Part shown: piece after piece, positions 42,960 to 51,661 of the stretch
How the letters are laid out: each line of letters starts with the position of its first letter
How positions within the stretch are numbered: position 1 is the stretch's first letter
NCBI GenBank assembly: GCA_004557975.1
Contig: SFEV01000007.1
Coordinates: 1 to 64,000 of the forward strand
Direction: 5' to 3'
DNA length: 64,000 nt
Source of the DNA: Lachnospiraceae bacterium
Lineage (GTDB): Bacteria; Bacillota; Clostridia; Lachnospirales; Lachnospiraceae
Notes under the pieces: generated by a model
The model's database searches: none
Seen by the model: only the letters and a program-made list of their open reading frames with translations
Told to the model about the DNA's origin: nothing
Program-made: the position numbers and the translations under genes

Positions 42960-44000
42960 ATGCAGAATCATTATACGGTGCCGGAGACGGCACAGTCCTT
43001 CGCATATGAGAGAAAGGGAAACAGCGCAGTCATCTGGCGCTGTTTTTCGCATGATACGAGGGCATACATTCCGGCGGAGATTGACGGCCTGCCGGTAAAA
43101 GAGATTGCACCCTACGCATTCTCCGCACATATGGAGGAACGGACTCTGGAGCAGGGGATACAAAGCGGCAAACTTCGCATCTGTGTTCCGGAGTTTCTGT
43201 ATGAAAGTGATCCGGATGGGAGAGAACTTCCGCCTGCTCTGTGTGGAAACAGACTGGAAGGCATCTCATTTCCACAGGAGCTGCTCAGAGTGGGACGGTA
43301 CTGTTTTTACAACTGTGATGCGCTTCACAGCCTGGAATTCTGGGGAGCACTGGCTGACTGGGGAACCGGTGTGTTTACCGGGTGTCACAGGATCAGGGAG
43401 ATTCGTGTCCACACAAAACAGGATGGGAGCTCTTCACTGAAGCAGGTGCTGGATGAAGTCCATGAGGAGTTGCGAGTCACGTACTGTTTTGAGGGACAGG
43501 ATGAAGGGCAAATGGTCCTGGCCCATCTTCTTTTTCCGGAATTCTATGAGGAAGGAATCGAAAATACACCGGCCAGGATTCTGGAGACCCATGTGCACGG
43601 GTCAGGTATGATGTACAGGAACTGCTTTCAGGGCAGAATATTTGATTTTCGCCAGTATGATACACTGTTTCCACATGCCGTTGCCCAGGAATCTCAGGAA
43701 TCAGTCTCAGAGCTTGTCCTGGACAGGCTGCAGGATTCCTTCAGGCTGTCGGAGAGCGCTAAGGAACAGTATCTTACTTACATGCGCACCCATGCAGAAC
43801 AGATAGCTGCGTTTATTCTTGACAATCGTGATATAGAAAAGCTTCAGTGGTTTCTGGAAAATGTGGGGAAGAGCACGGAACTGACTGATTTTATGGTGGA
43901 GAGAGCTTCAAAGCTCCAGTTTGCGGAGGCTCTTGGGATGTTGATGGAATTTCAGAGGGCCGGGCGACCGAAGAAAACAAGAAGGCGCATGGAGCTGTAG
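42960..44000 (+). CDS. Leucine-rich-repeat protein of unknown role, linked to a MoxR/VWA pair
   Basis: This 346-residue protein has no signal peptide. Its first half carries BspA-type repeats: AEIDGLPVKEIAPYAFSAH, GISFPQELLRVGRYCFYNCD and EFWGALADWGTGVFTGCHRI. The second half (from about residue 190) is helical, with SAKEQYLTYMRTHAEQIAAF and a basic tail. Unlike most BspA-type proteins, it appears cytoplasmic. It begins 20 bp after the aspartate kinase stop and lies 97 bp before the VWA-protein gene, followed by a MoxR ATPase; it may recruit or regulate a client of that pair. Confidence 0.75.
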   Translation: MQNHYTVPETAQSFAYERKGNSAVIWRCFSHDTRAYIPAEIDGLPVKEIAPYAFSAHMEERTLEQGIQSGKLRICVPEFLYESDPDGRELPPALCGNRLEGISFPQELLRVGRYCFYNCDALHSLEFWGALADWGTGVFTGCHRIREIRVHTKQDGSSSLKQVLDEVHEELRVTYCFEGQDEGQMVLAHLLFPEFYEEGIENTPARILETHVHGSGMMYRNCFQGRIFDFRQYDTLFPHAVAQESQESVSELVLDRLQDSFRLSESAKEQYLTYMRTHAEQIAAFILDNRDIEKLQWFLENVGKSTELTDFMVERASKLQFAEALGMLMEFQRAGRPKKTRRRMEL

Positions 44001-44097
44001 AGTTCAGGCCTGATCGAAATAAAAAAGCTGCAAAATAACAGAAGCTGCGGTAAAATAGTACCGGAGCAAAGATACATCCGGGAAAAGGAGGTGCGGT

Positions 44098-45447
44098 ATG
44101 AATCCCGTTTACGAAGAACGAAAGGAAATGCTGGATTTTATCGAAGTAGCGGCGGATATTCTGCGCAGTGCCCGCAATGAGCTGTATCTGAATATGAGAT
44201 TTCTCGATGTCTCTCTTTCAAGCCTTGTCTTCGTACCGGATCAGCAGATACGCATCACAGGCACCGATGGCAGCGCGCTGTTTTTTCAGCCGGATGCGCT
44301 GGTGGAGGTATTTCGAAAAGGACGCACAGAGGTGAACCGCCGGTATCTGCACAGCATTATGCATTGTCTGTTCTCGCATCTGTGGACACGCAGGGAGCGG
44401 GATCCGGAATATTGGAATCTGGCGTGTGATATTGCGGCGGAGTACGTGATAGACGGGCTGTATCTGAAAGCGCTGCACCGGCCGAAATCATCCCTGCGCC
44501 GTGAAGTGTACCGGTGGGTACAGTCGGGTCCTTCCGGTGAGCAGGAGACAGAAAATGTCACGGTGACAGCGGAGCGTGTATACCGTTTTTTATGCGGCCG
44601 CCACATGATGCAGGCACAGCTTGATGTGTGGAAACGGGAGTTCCTTGTGGATGACCACAGCCGCTGGGATCAGGATCAGGACCAGAAGCAGAAGAGTCCT
44701 CAGCAGCAGAAGTGGGATGACATCCGTGACAGGATGCAGACAGAGATGGAAACTTTTTCCAAAGAAGCTTCCGATGATATGAGAAGCCTTGAGGAACAGA
44801 TTTGTGCACAGAACCGCAAACGGTACGATTATCGTGAGTTTCTCCGGAAATTTTCTGTCCTGAAAGAGGAGATGCAGGTGGATCCGGACTCCTTTGACTA
44901 TATTTTTTACCATTACGGGATGGACCTGTACGGCAATATGCCGCTGATAGAGCCTCTGGAGACGAAGGAGGTTCAGAAGGTGGAGGATTTTGTGATCGTC
45001 CTGGATACCTCCATGTCGTGCAAGGGCGATCTGCTGAAGCACTTTCTGGAGGAGACGTACAGCATTCTCAGTGAATCGGAGAGCTTTTTCAGGAAAATTC
45101 ATATTCACATCCTGCAGTGTGATGACAGAGTGCAGGAGGATGTGCTGATAACAAACCAGGAGGAGATGAAGCAGTATATGGAGCATTTTACGGTCCGGGG
45201 CTTCGGCGGAACAGATTTTCGTCCGGCCTTTGCAAGAGTGCAGGAGCTTTTGTGTCGGAAATGCTTTACGAAGCTGAGAGGACTGATTTATTTTACCGAC
45301 GGGTACGGGACGTTTCCGGTCCGGAAGCCGCCATATGAGACGGCATTTGTATTTCTGAGGGAGGACTACCGGGATGTGGATGTGCCGCCGTGGGCGATCA
45401 AGCTAATTGTGGACCGTGAAGAGCTGATGAGGGGAGATAGCGTATGA
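44098..45447 (+). CDS. VWA-like protein with zincin-like N-terminal domain (DUF2201 type)
   Basis: At 449 residues, it has an N-terminal region that resembles a metallopeptidase: HSIMHCLFSHLWTRRERD (HxxxH near residue 85) followed by WNLACDIAAEYVID, where the aspartate could be a third ligand. A charged linker rich in D/Q follows. The C-terminal VWA-like domain has VLDTSMSCKGD (DxSxS) and FGGTDFRPAF. AAAGGAGGTG lies six bases upstream. The MoxR ATPase gene overlaps its stop by four bases (ATGA), implying tight coupling. The substrate is unknown. Confidence 0.85.
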   Translation: MNPVYEERKEMLDFIEVAADILRSARNELYLNMRFLDVSLSSLVFVPDQQIRITGTDGSALFFQPDALVEVFRKGRTEVNRRYLHSIMHCLFSHLWTRRERDPEYWNLACDIAAEYVIDGLYLKALHRPKSSLRREVYRWVQSGPSGEQETENVTVTAERVYRFLCGRHMMQAQLDVWKREFLVDDHSRWDQDQDQKQKSPQQQKWDDIRDRMQTEMETFSKEASDDMRSLEEQICAQNRKRYDYREFLRKFSVLKEEMQVDPDSFDYIFYHYGMDLYGNMPLIEPLETKEVQKVEDFVIVLDTSMSCKGDLLKHFLEETYSILSESESFFRKIHIHILQCDDRVQEDVLITNQEEMKQYMEHFTVRGFGGTDFRPAFARVQELLCRKCFTKLRGLIYFTDGYGTFPVRKPPYETAFVFLREDYRDVDVPPWAIKLIVDREELMRGDSV

Positions 45448-46958
45448 ATATCAGAAGAGCAAAAGAGGAAATAAAGGATACGATAGAAGCGTATCTTCTG
45501 AAGAATGAATACGGAGAATATGTGATTCCGCCGATCCGCCAGAGGCCAGTACTGCTTCTGGGCGCACCGGGTATCGGAAAGACGCAGATTATGGAGCAGA
45601 TTGCTAAGGAGTGTGGAATCGGGCTGGTGGCCTACACGATCACCCACCACACACGTCAGAGTGCCATCGGACTTCCATTTGTCTCAAAACAGTCCTACGG
45701 TGGACGTGAATATACGGTGACAGAGTATACCATGAGTGAAATCGTGGCATCTGTCTACGAAAAAATGGAGAAGACGGGACTTTCGGAGGGAATTCTGTTC
45801 ATTGACGAGATCAACTGTGTCTCTGAGACGCTTGCTCCGGCCATGCTTCAGTTTCTGCAGTGCAAAACCTTCGGAAGTCATGAAATCCCTCAGGGATGGA
45901 TCATTGTGGCGGCCGGAAATCCTCCGGAATACAATAAATCCGTGCGTGAGTTCGATGTGGTCACACTGGACCGCGTTAAAAAAATCGAGGTGGAGCCTGA
46001 TTTTGCGGTCTGGAAAGAATATGCGGTGAAGCAGCAGCTCCACCCTGCCGTGATTTCCTATCTGAATACAAGGACCGGAAACTTCTACAAGATGGAGACG
46101 ACGGTGGACGGAAGAAAATTCGCGACGCCCAGAGGATGGGAGGACCTGTCCACAATCCTGAATGTCTATGACAGTCTGGGAAAGGAGATGGACAGGGAGG
46201 TCGTTGTGCAGTATATTCAGCATGAGCGCATTGCCAAAGATTTTGCAAATTATCTGGAGCTGTACCGCAAATACCAGATGGATTACCAGCTGGATGTAGT
46301 GCTGGAGGGAAGCATTGATGAGATTTTGCTGAAGAAAGCTTCTCATGCCCCCTTTGATGAGCGGCTCAGTGTGGTCAGTCTGCTTCTGTCGAGATGCAGA
46401 AGCCGGTTCGCAAAGCTGATGCGGCGGGAGCATGTCCTTGAGCTCCTCTATGAAAATCTGAAAATCCTCAGAGAGGGACTGCTGGGTGTGCACAGTGGAC
46501 AGCCGATCGTATATTTCAGAGAAATTCTGGATGAATGGGAGAAAGAGACGACCCGGAAAAAGCAGGCGGAGCTTCTGACGAGACAGGAAGAGCATGACTG
46601 CCGCCAGGTGTCAGAGATTCTGGAACGATATCAGATTGAGCTGCAAAAGAGAGAAGTACAGGACGGCGATACTGCTTTTGCAGAAATCAGGCAGTGGTTC
46701 GACGAAGCACAGGATGCGTATGACAGAGAACTTGAAGATTCCGGACGTATGCTGGAGCATGCATTTGACTTTATGGAAGCAGCTTTCGGCGGGGGACAGG
46801 AGATGGTAATCTTTGTGACGGAGCTGAACAGCGATTATTACAGTATTAAATTCCTTCAGCAGTATGAATGCAAACGGTATTATCGTTATAATCGGCAGCT
46901 CCTGTTTGAGGAGGGAAGCAGAACCATTGAGGCGCGTCTGAAGGCGCTGGGAAAATAA
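45444..46958 (+). CDS. MoxR-family AAA+ ATPase with long C-terminal extension
   Basis: This 504-residue ATPase has Walker A GAPGIGKTQIM, Walker B ILFIDEINCV and the sensor IIVAAGNPPEYNKSVREFD. Beyond the AAA+ core (residues 1-310) it has about 190 extra residues of mostly helical, charged sequence, which ordinary MoxR proteins lack. It overlaps the VWA gene by four bases, so the two proteins most likely form a complex. It ends at a bidirectional terminator shared with ilvE. Confidence 0.88.
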   Translation: MNIRRAKEEIKDTIEAYLLKNEYGEYVIPPIRQRPVLLLGAPGIGKTQIMEQIAKECGIGLVAYTITHHTRQSAIGLPFVSKQSYGGREYTVTEYTMSEIVASVYEKMEKTGLSEGILFIDEINCVSETLAPAMLQFLQCKTFGSHEIPQGWIIVAAGNPPEYNKSVREFDVVTLDRVKKIEVEPDFAVWKEYAVKQQLHPAVISYLNTRTGNFYKMETTVDGRKFATPRGWEDLSTILNVYDSLGKEMDREVVVQYIQHERIAKDFANYLELYRKYQMDYQLDVVLEGSIDEILLKKASHAPFDERLSVVSLLLSRCRSRFAKLMRREHVLELLYENLKILREGLLGVHSGQPIVYFREILDEWEKETTRKKQAELLTRQEEHDCRQVSEILERYQIELQKREVQDGDTAFAEIRQWFDEAQDAYDRELEDSGRMLEHAFDFMEAAFGGGQEMVIFVTELNSDYYSIKFLQQYECKRYYRYNRQLLFEEGSRTIEARLKALGK

Positions 46959-46962
46959 AAGA

Positions 46963-47000
46963 AAAATGCCTGTGTCACACAGTGGTGATACAGGCATTTT
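46963..47000. terminator. Bidirectional terminator between the MoxR gene and ilvE
   Basis: AAAATGCCTGT (46963-46973) pairs with ACAGGCATTTT (46990-47000) around an inner CAC/GTG stem, with T runs in either direction. It lies between convergent stop codons five bases away on each side. Confidence 0.9.
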
Positions 47001-47004
47001 GTAA

Positions 47005-48030
47005 TTATCTGATAACCTTGATCCATCCTTCCGGAGCTTCGATGCGTCCCATCTGAATTCCGGTCAGCGTATCATACAGCTTCTTTGTGACAGGTCCCAT
47101 TTCACTCATACCGCTCGGGAAGCAGATTTCATTGCCGTGATCAACGATCTTGCCTACCGGTGAGATCACAGCGGCAGTACCGCACAGACCACACTCTGCG
47201 AAATCCTTCACCTCGTCGAAGTAAACCTCACGCTCCTCGACCTCGAGTCCCAGGTAATCCTTTGCCACAACTAGCAGTGAGCGGCGTGTGATGGACGGCA
47301 GAATACTCGGGGACTTCGGAGTAACGACCTTATTGTCTTTTGTGACGAAGAGGAAATTGGCTCCGCCTGTCTCCTCAACCTTCGTTCTTGTGGCTGCATC
47401 GAGATACATATTCTCATCATAACCCTGACGGTGAGCATCCATGATTGCATACAGGCTCATGGCGTAGTTCAGTCCTGCCTTGATATGGCCTGTTCCGTGA
47501 GGTGCTGCACGGTCAAAATCGCAGACACGGATTGTCAGAGGTCTTACACCGCCTTTAAAGTACGGACCTACCGGAGTCGTGAAGATACGGAACTGGTATT
47601 CATTGGCCGGCTTTACACCGATGACAGCGTCACTTCCGAACATGTACGGACGAATATACAAAGTAGCGCCGGAACCGTAGGGCGGAACGTAAGCTTCATT
47701 TGCTGCAACTGTCTGTACCACCGCATCAACAAAACGATCCTGCGGGAATACCGGCATTTCCAGTCTCTTGCAGGAAGCTTCCATACGTGCAGCGTTCAGG
47801 TCCGGGCGGAACGTAACAATATGTCCGTCTTCCGTGGTGTATGCTTTCATACCCTCAAAGCATGTCTGTGCATACTGAAGCACACCGGCACACTCTGTGA
47901 TTGTAACGGTTGGATCAGAGATCAGAGCGCCCTCATCCCACGCGCCGTTTTTATAATTGGAAACAAAACGTTTGTCAGTCTGCATATAGCCGAATCCAAG
48001 ATTGGCCCAGTCGATATTTTTCTTTTCCAT
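47005..48030 (-). CDS. ilvE: Branched-chain amino acid aminotransferase
   Basis: This PLP enzyme does the last step of leucine, isoleucine and valine synthesis. The 341-residue protein belongs to the class IV long type; LQYAQTCFEGMKAY, YIRPYMFGSD, KAGLNYAMSLYA (with the PLP lysine region) and VEETGGANFLFVTKDN are visible, as is the phosphate-binding TGIQMGRI near the end. GGAAGGA lies nine bases upstream and a promoter is close. Confidence 0.95.
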   Translation of the reverse strand: MEKKNIDWANLGFGYMQTDKRFVSNYKNGAWDEGALISDPTVTITECAGVLQYAQTCFEGMKAYTTEDGHIVTFRPDLNAARMEASCKRLEMPVFPQDRFVDAVVQTVAANEAYVPPYGSGATLYIRPYMFGSDAVIGVKPANEYQFRIFTTPVGPYFKGGVRPLTIRVCDFDRAAPHGTGHIKAGLNYAMSLYAIMDAHRQGYDENMYLDAATRTKVEETGGANFLFVTKDNKVVTPKSPSILPSITRRSLLVVAKDYLGLEVEEREVYFDEVKDFAECGLCGTAAVISPVGKIVDHGNEICFPSGMSEMGPVTKKLYDTLTGIQMGRIEAPEGWIKVIR

Positions 48031-48076
48031 AATTCACATTCCTTCCTTATGTAAAATAAAAAATTACATTATTTGT

Positions 48077-48105
48077 AGTTTACACCTGCTTTTTTTTTGC
48101 GTCAA
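48077..48105 (-). promoter_or_regulatory. Sigma-A promoter for ilvE
   Basis: On the minus strand TTGACG (48100-48105) and TAAACT (48077-48082) are 17 bases apart, about 45 bases upstream of the ilvE start and just after the end of dinB. No T-box is seen in the short leader. Confidence 0.7.
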
Positions 48106-48113
48106 GCTTTATT

Positions 48114-49385
48114 TCAACGAGACTTCTTAAGCAGGGAACCGCGGACCACAGCGTCTCTGCCGTAACGCTTCCGGATCTGATCCATGGCCTCCTCCAGCCG
48201 TTTCTGTTTTTCAGGGTCAGTCCTGGAACAGGAAGGTGCAAAGTCTCTGCCGCTGTGGTGCTGATTCTGCTTATGCTTATGCTCATCCTCTGTCAGAAAC
48301 CCGTCGTCGAACAGAGAAAGCTGGATCGGTGTGTCCTCCGACACCAGTTTTGAGGTGCGTACGCCCAGAAGGCGGATGGGGCTTCCGTTCCAGAGCTCTT
48401 CAAACAGCCTGCATGAACAGGGATACAGCACTGATGAAAGAGAAGAAGGAGAGGAAAGCTGCGTCTGCCGGGAGCAGGAGTGAAAATCACTGTACTTGAT
48501 TTCAACGGTCACAGTACGTGCCAGCTGATGGGATTTCCGAAGCCGGACTGCGACCTGCTCAGACAGGGACAAAAGAATGCGTTTTGCGTCCTGTGCAGAT
48601 GAAATATCCTGTGAGAGGGTGGTGGAGTTGCCAATCCCCTTTGCCTCGTGGCTGTCCGGATCAAGAGTGGACTCATCAATACCGTTTGCAAATTCCCACA
48701 TCATTTTTCCATGACTTTTGAAATGAACCTGCAGAAATTCAGGGTCGGTGGCGGCAAGCTCCCCGATAGTCCTGATTCCCAGCTGTGCCAGCCGTTCGGC
48801 GCTGCTGTGTCCTACCATAAAAAGCTCACTGACGGGAAGCGGCCACATTTTCTGCGGGATTTCATCGGGAAACAGTGTATGGACTCGGTCGGGTTTTTCG
48901 AAATCGCTGGCCATTTTTGCCAGAAGCTTATTTGGAGCAATTCCGATATTGACCGTAAAGCCCAGTTCATTGCGTACACGGTCGGCAATGCTGCGTGCGG
49001 CGAGCTGTGCAGAAGCGAAACGGTGGCTGATCGGCGTATAATCCATGTAACACTCATCGATGGAAACCTGCTCAATGTCGGAGGTGTATGTGTGCAGAAG
49101 CTCCATCAGCTCACGGCTTCGCTGACTGTACAGTGTGTGGGACGGAGGCTCGATGTGCAGAAACGGACATTTCCGCAGAGCCGAAGCCACCGGTTCCCCC
49201 GTGCGCACTCCGTACTTTTTGGCAGGTATGGACTTGGCCAGCACGACGCCGTGACGGCTTTTTTCATCTCCGCCGATAATTGCGGGAATTGTGCGCAGAT
49301 CAAGAGACGGATCCAGTTTCAGTCGTTCTATGGCGCTCCAGCTCAGATACGCAGAATTTACATCTATATGAAAGATCAGGTTCAT
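48114..49385 (-). CDS. dinB: Y-family DNA polymerase IV
   Basis: This translesion polymerase copies past damaged bases. The start at 49385 follows a GGAGG site six bases away and gives 423 residues starting MNLIFHIDVNSAYLSW, the Y-family catalytic opening; the frame runs on upstream for 61 codons but without coding character. VSIDECYMDYT holds the second catalytic acidic pair, and IAPNKLLAKMASDFEKPD is typical. The C-terminus carries QLSLFDDG, a likely sliding-clamp binding motif. Confidence 0.94.
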   Translation of the reverse strand: MNLIFHIDVNSAYLSWSAIERLKLDPSLDLRTIPAIIGGDEKSRHGVVLAKSIPAKKYGVRTGEPVASALRKCPFLHIEPPSHTLYSQRSRELMELLHTYTSDIEQVSIDECYMDYTPISHRFASAQLAARSIADRVRNELGFTVNIGIAPNKLLAKMASDFEKPDRVHTLFPDEIPQKMWPLPVSELFMVGHSSAERLAQLGIRTIGELAATDPEFLQVHFKSHGKMMWEFANGIDESTLDPDSHEAKGIGNSTTLSQDISSAQDAKRILLSLSEQVAVRLRKSHQLARTVTVEIKYSDFHSCSRQTQLSSPSSLSSVLYPCSCRLFEELWNGSPIRLLGVRTSKLVSEDTPIQLSLFDDGFLTEDEHKHKQNQHHSGRDFAPSCSRTDPEKQKRLEEAMDQIRKRYGRDAVVRGSLLKKSR

Positions 49386-49722
49386 GGCGTCCTCCTTTCC
49401 GGTAATGATTTCTTTCCAAGTGTAACAGCTTTTCGGCTTCCTGTCACGGATTTTCGAATACACGTTGCCGTTACTGTTCCATTCGTTCACAACAACACGC
49501 TTCGCGATGCACAGAAACTGCATTTCATGCAGTTTCGCACGTGATACCCTCAGGATTTCCGCGGGCAAAATTGTGGCTTCAGGGATACTTGCGCAGTGCG
49601 GAAAAAAGAGGTATGATTACAGACAGAATTCATTCTTCTGCTTCTGGCGGCAGAGGGCGTGGAAGTTACGTATGAAAAAGTCAGTCTGACAAAATTTCGG
49701 TGGAAGAAGGTAGCGTGTTCTG
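49386..49722. other. 337-bp divergent intergenic region between dinB and a MATE gene
   Basis: I see no gene here. It contains a perfect 10-bp inverted repeat at 49514-49536. No clear LexA box could be found by eye. The ribosome site for the MATE gene is weak (GAAGAAGG, about 13 bases from its ATG). Confidence 0.6.
49514..49536. repeat. Perfect palindrome upstream of dinB
   Basis: GAAACTGCAT (49514-49523) and ATGCAGTTTC (49527-49536) are separated by three bases (TTC). It lies 129 bases upstream of the dinB start and 187 bases upstream of the MATE start. It could be an operator for either gene. Confidence 0.7.
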
Positions 49723-51099
49723 ATGCAGAAGATAAAACAGGAAGATTTACAGCATGATTTTTCACGGGGAAGTGTCAGCCGTCACATTATGGCGCAGGCA
49801 GTTCCGCTGATGGTGGCTCAGATTCTGCAGCTGCTGTACAATGTGGTGGACCGTATCTATATCGGACATCTTCCGGGGGAGGATGGAATGGCTCTGACAG
49901 GTATCGGTCTCGTGTTTCCGATCGTGTCTCTGATCGCCGCTTTTACAAATCTGTTTGGCATGGGCGGTGCACCTCTGTGCTCCATCGCAAGAGGTGCAGG
50001 AAAGAATGAGGAGGCGGAGAAAATCATGGGAAACTCGGCCGTCCTGCTGTTTTTTTCCTCTTTTCTGTTGATGGTGCTCTGCTATATCGTTCGGAAACCG
50101 GTGCTGTATATGCTGGGAGCCAGCGATGCAACGTACCCCTATGCGGATACGTATCTGACCATTTATCTGCTGGGGACTGTCTGCTTTATGATGGGAAACG
50201 GCATGAACCAGTTTATTACGTCACAGGGATTCCCGAAGATAGCCATGGGGACCACGCTTCTCGGGGCAGTGAGCAATCTGATTCTCGACCCGATTCTGAT
50301 TTTCGGATTCGGAATGGGAATTGAGGGAGCGGCGATTGCAACTGTGATTGCCCAGACCGTATCGGCAGTATGGGTGCTCCGGTTTCTGACGGGGACGAAA
50401 GCAATTCTGCGCCTCAGAAAGAACCGTCTCAGGCTGGAATCACGGATTGTAAAGGATATCTGTGCACTTGGCACCTCCGGTTTCATCATGCAGGCCACGA
50501 ACTGTGTGGCACAGATTGCATGCAATGCGATGCTGAGTATTTACGGGGGCGATCTGTATATCGGAATCATGACGATCCTCAATTCAATCCGCGAGATACT
50601 GAGTATGCCGGTATCGGGAATTACCCAGGGCTCACAGCCGGTGCTCGGTTTTAATTATGGTGCCAAAAAGTACGAAAGAATCCGCAGCGGAATCCGGTTT
50701 ATGGCATTGGCAGGAGGAATATACACTGCAGCTGCATGGGTGGTGCTTGTCCTGTTTCCGGAGCCGTTTCTGGCGCTTTTTACCACAAACAAAGAGATGC
50801 TCAGTCTCGGTGTTCGATCTGTGCATCTCTACTTTGCAGGTTTTGTGTTTATGCTGTTTCAGTTTTCCGGGCAGTCGGTGTTTGTCGCGCTGGGTAAATC
50901 CAGGCAGGCAGTTTTTTTCTCCCTGTTTCGCAAGGTGGTCATTGTCCTGCCTCTGACACTGCTGCTGCCGCGCCTGATGGAGGACGGAGTGGCAGGCGTC
51001 TTTCTCGCGGAACCGATCTCAAATGTAATCGGAGGGCTTGCATGCTTTATTACCATGTATTTTACCGTCTACCGGAAGCTGGAGCGAAAACAGGTGTGA
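49723..51099 (+). CDS. MATE-family multidrug efflux transporter
   Basis: The 458-residue membrane protein has the normal 12-helix layout. Matches to the family include MVAQILQLLYNVVDRIYIGH, MGGAPLCSIARGAGKNEEAE, TSQGFPKIAMGTTLLGAVSN, PVSGITQGSQPVLGFNYGAK and a duplicated second half. It would export cationic drugs or metabolites using a sodium or proton gradient. Its 3' end overlaps the convergent aroK gene by 31 bp. It is intact, unlike the MATE remnant at 26 kb. Confidence 0.93.
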   Translation: MQKIKQEDLQHDFSRGSVSRHIMAQAVPLMVAQILQLLYNVVDRIYIGHLPGEDGMALTGIGLVFPIVSLIAAFTNLFGMGGAPLCSIARGAGKNEEAEKIMGNSAVLLFFSSFLLMVLCYIVRKPVLYMLGASDATYPYADTYLTIYLLGTVCFMMGNGMNQFITSQGFPKIAMGTTLLGAVSNLILDPILIFGFGMGIEGAAIATVIAQTVSAVWVLRFLTGTKAILRLRKNRLRLESRIVKDICALGTSGFIMQATNCVAQIACNAMLSIYGGDLYIGIMTILNSIREILSMPVSGITQGSQPVLGFNYGAKKYERIRSGIRFMALAGGIYTAAAWVVLVLFPEPFLALFTTNKEMLSLGVRSVHLYFAGFVFMLFQFSGQSVFVALGKSRQAVFFSLFRKVVIVLPLTLLLPRLMEDGVAGVFLAEPISNVIGGLACFITMYFTVYRKLERKQV

Positions 51100-51614
51100 T
51101 CCGGTTTTCCGCGTCCGGCGCAGTACAGCTCTTCAATGGCGGCGACAGCCTGCTGCACGGATTTATTGCTCACATTCACCGTAATGTGGGCATATTTTTC
51201 GTACAGAGGAGCGCGCTCATCATAAAGATCCTGCAGTGTCTGCCCCGGGCTGAATACGACTCCGCGCTTTGTCAGGTCTCCGAGGCGGTGACTCAGCGTA
51301 GCGCAGCTTACCTTCAGGTAGACAACTGTGCTGATGCTGCGCAGATGCTCCATGGCCCTGGGCCCGTAGATGACGCTGCCGCCTGTGGCAATGACACTGT
51401 TGGAAACGTTGATTTCACTGTTGACCCGTTCTTCGATCTGGTTGAAGCCGTCATTGCCCACTTCAGCCATGATCTGCCACAGAAGCTTTCCTTCGGATTT
51501 CTGGATCAGCAGGTCGGAATCGACAAAATCATATCCGAGCACTTTTGCAAGTACGATGCCGACAGTGCTTTTTCCAGCGCCCGGCATTCCGATGAGTGTG
51601 ATATTATTCTTCAT
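51069..51614 (-). CDS. aroK: Shikimate kinase
   Basis: It phosphorylates shikimate in aromatic amino acid synthesis. The 181-residue protein begins MKNNITLIGMPGAGKSTVG with the P-loop, then FVDSDLLIQ (metal aspartate), ERVNSEI and IATGGSVIYG (shikimate-binding glycines), and a lid arginine in KRGVVF. The last 15 residues past EELYCAG extend into the convergent MATE gene and look unconserved. Other aro genes are not nearby. Confidence 0.93.
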   Translation of the reverse strand: MKNNITLIGMPGAGKSTVGIVLAKVLGYDFVDSDLLIQKSEGKLLWQIMAEVGNDGFNQIEERVNSEINVSNSVIATGGSVIYGPRAMEHLRSISTVVYLKVSCATLSHRLGDLTKRGVVFSPGQTLQDLYDERAPLYEKYAHITVNVSNKSVQQAVAAIEELYCAGRGKPDHTCFRSSFR

Positions 51615-51641
51615 GGTTCTCCTCTCCAGTCCCGTTCTCAG

Positions 51642-51661
51642 GTTAAGTGGATATTCGGTTA
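51642..51661 (+). repeat. Interspersed repeat, copy D (both ends fused, interior missing)
   Basis: TTAAGTGGATATTCGGTTAA joins sequence matching the left end of copy B (TTAAGCGGATATTC) to its right terminus (GGTTAA). It provides the stop codon of the neighbouring minus-strand transporter gene. Confidence 0.5.

Noticed and set aside
48648..49544. A 298-codon open frame opposite dinB
   Set aside because: The minus-strand frame carries all Y-family motifs; the plus-strand one has none.
49386..49568. An N-terminal extension of 61 codons on dinB
   Set aside because: The GGAGG site and the conserved Y-family opening place the start at 49385; the extra residues look non-coding.
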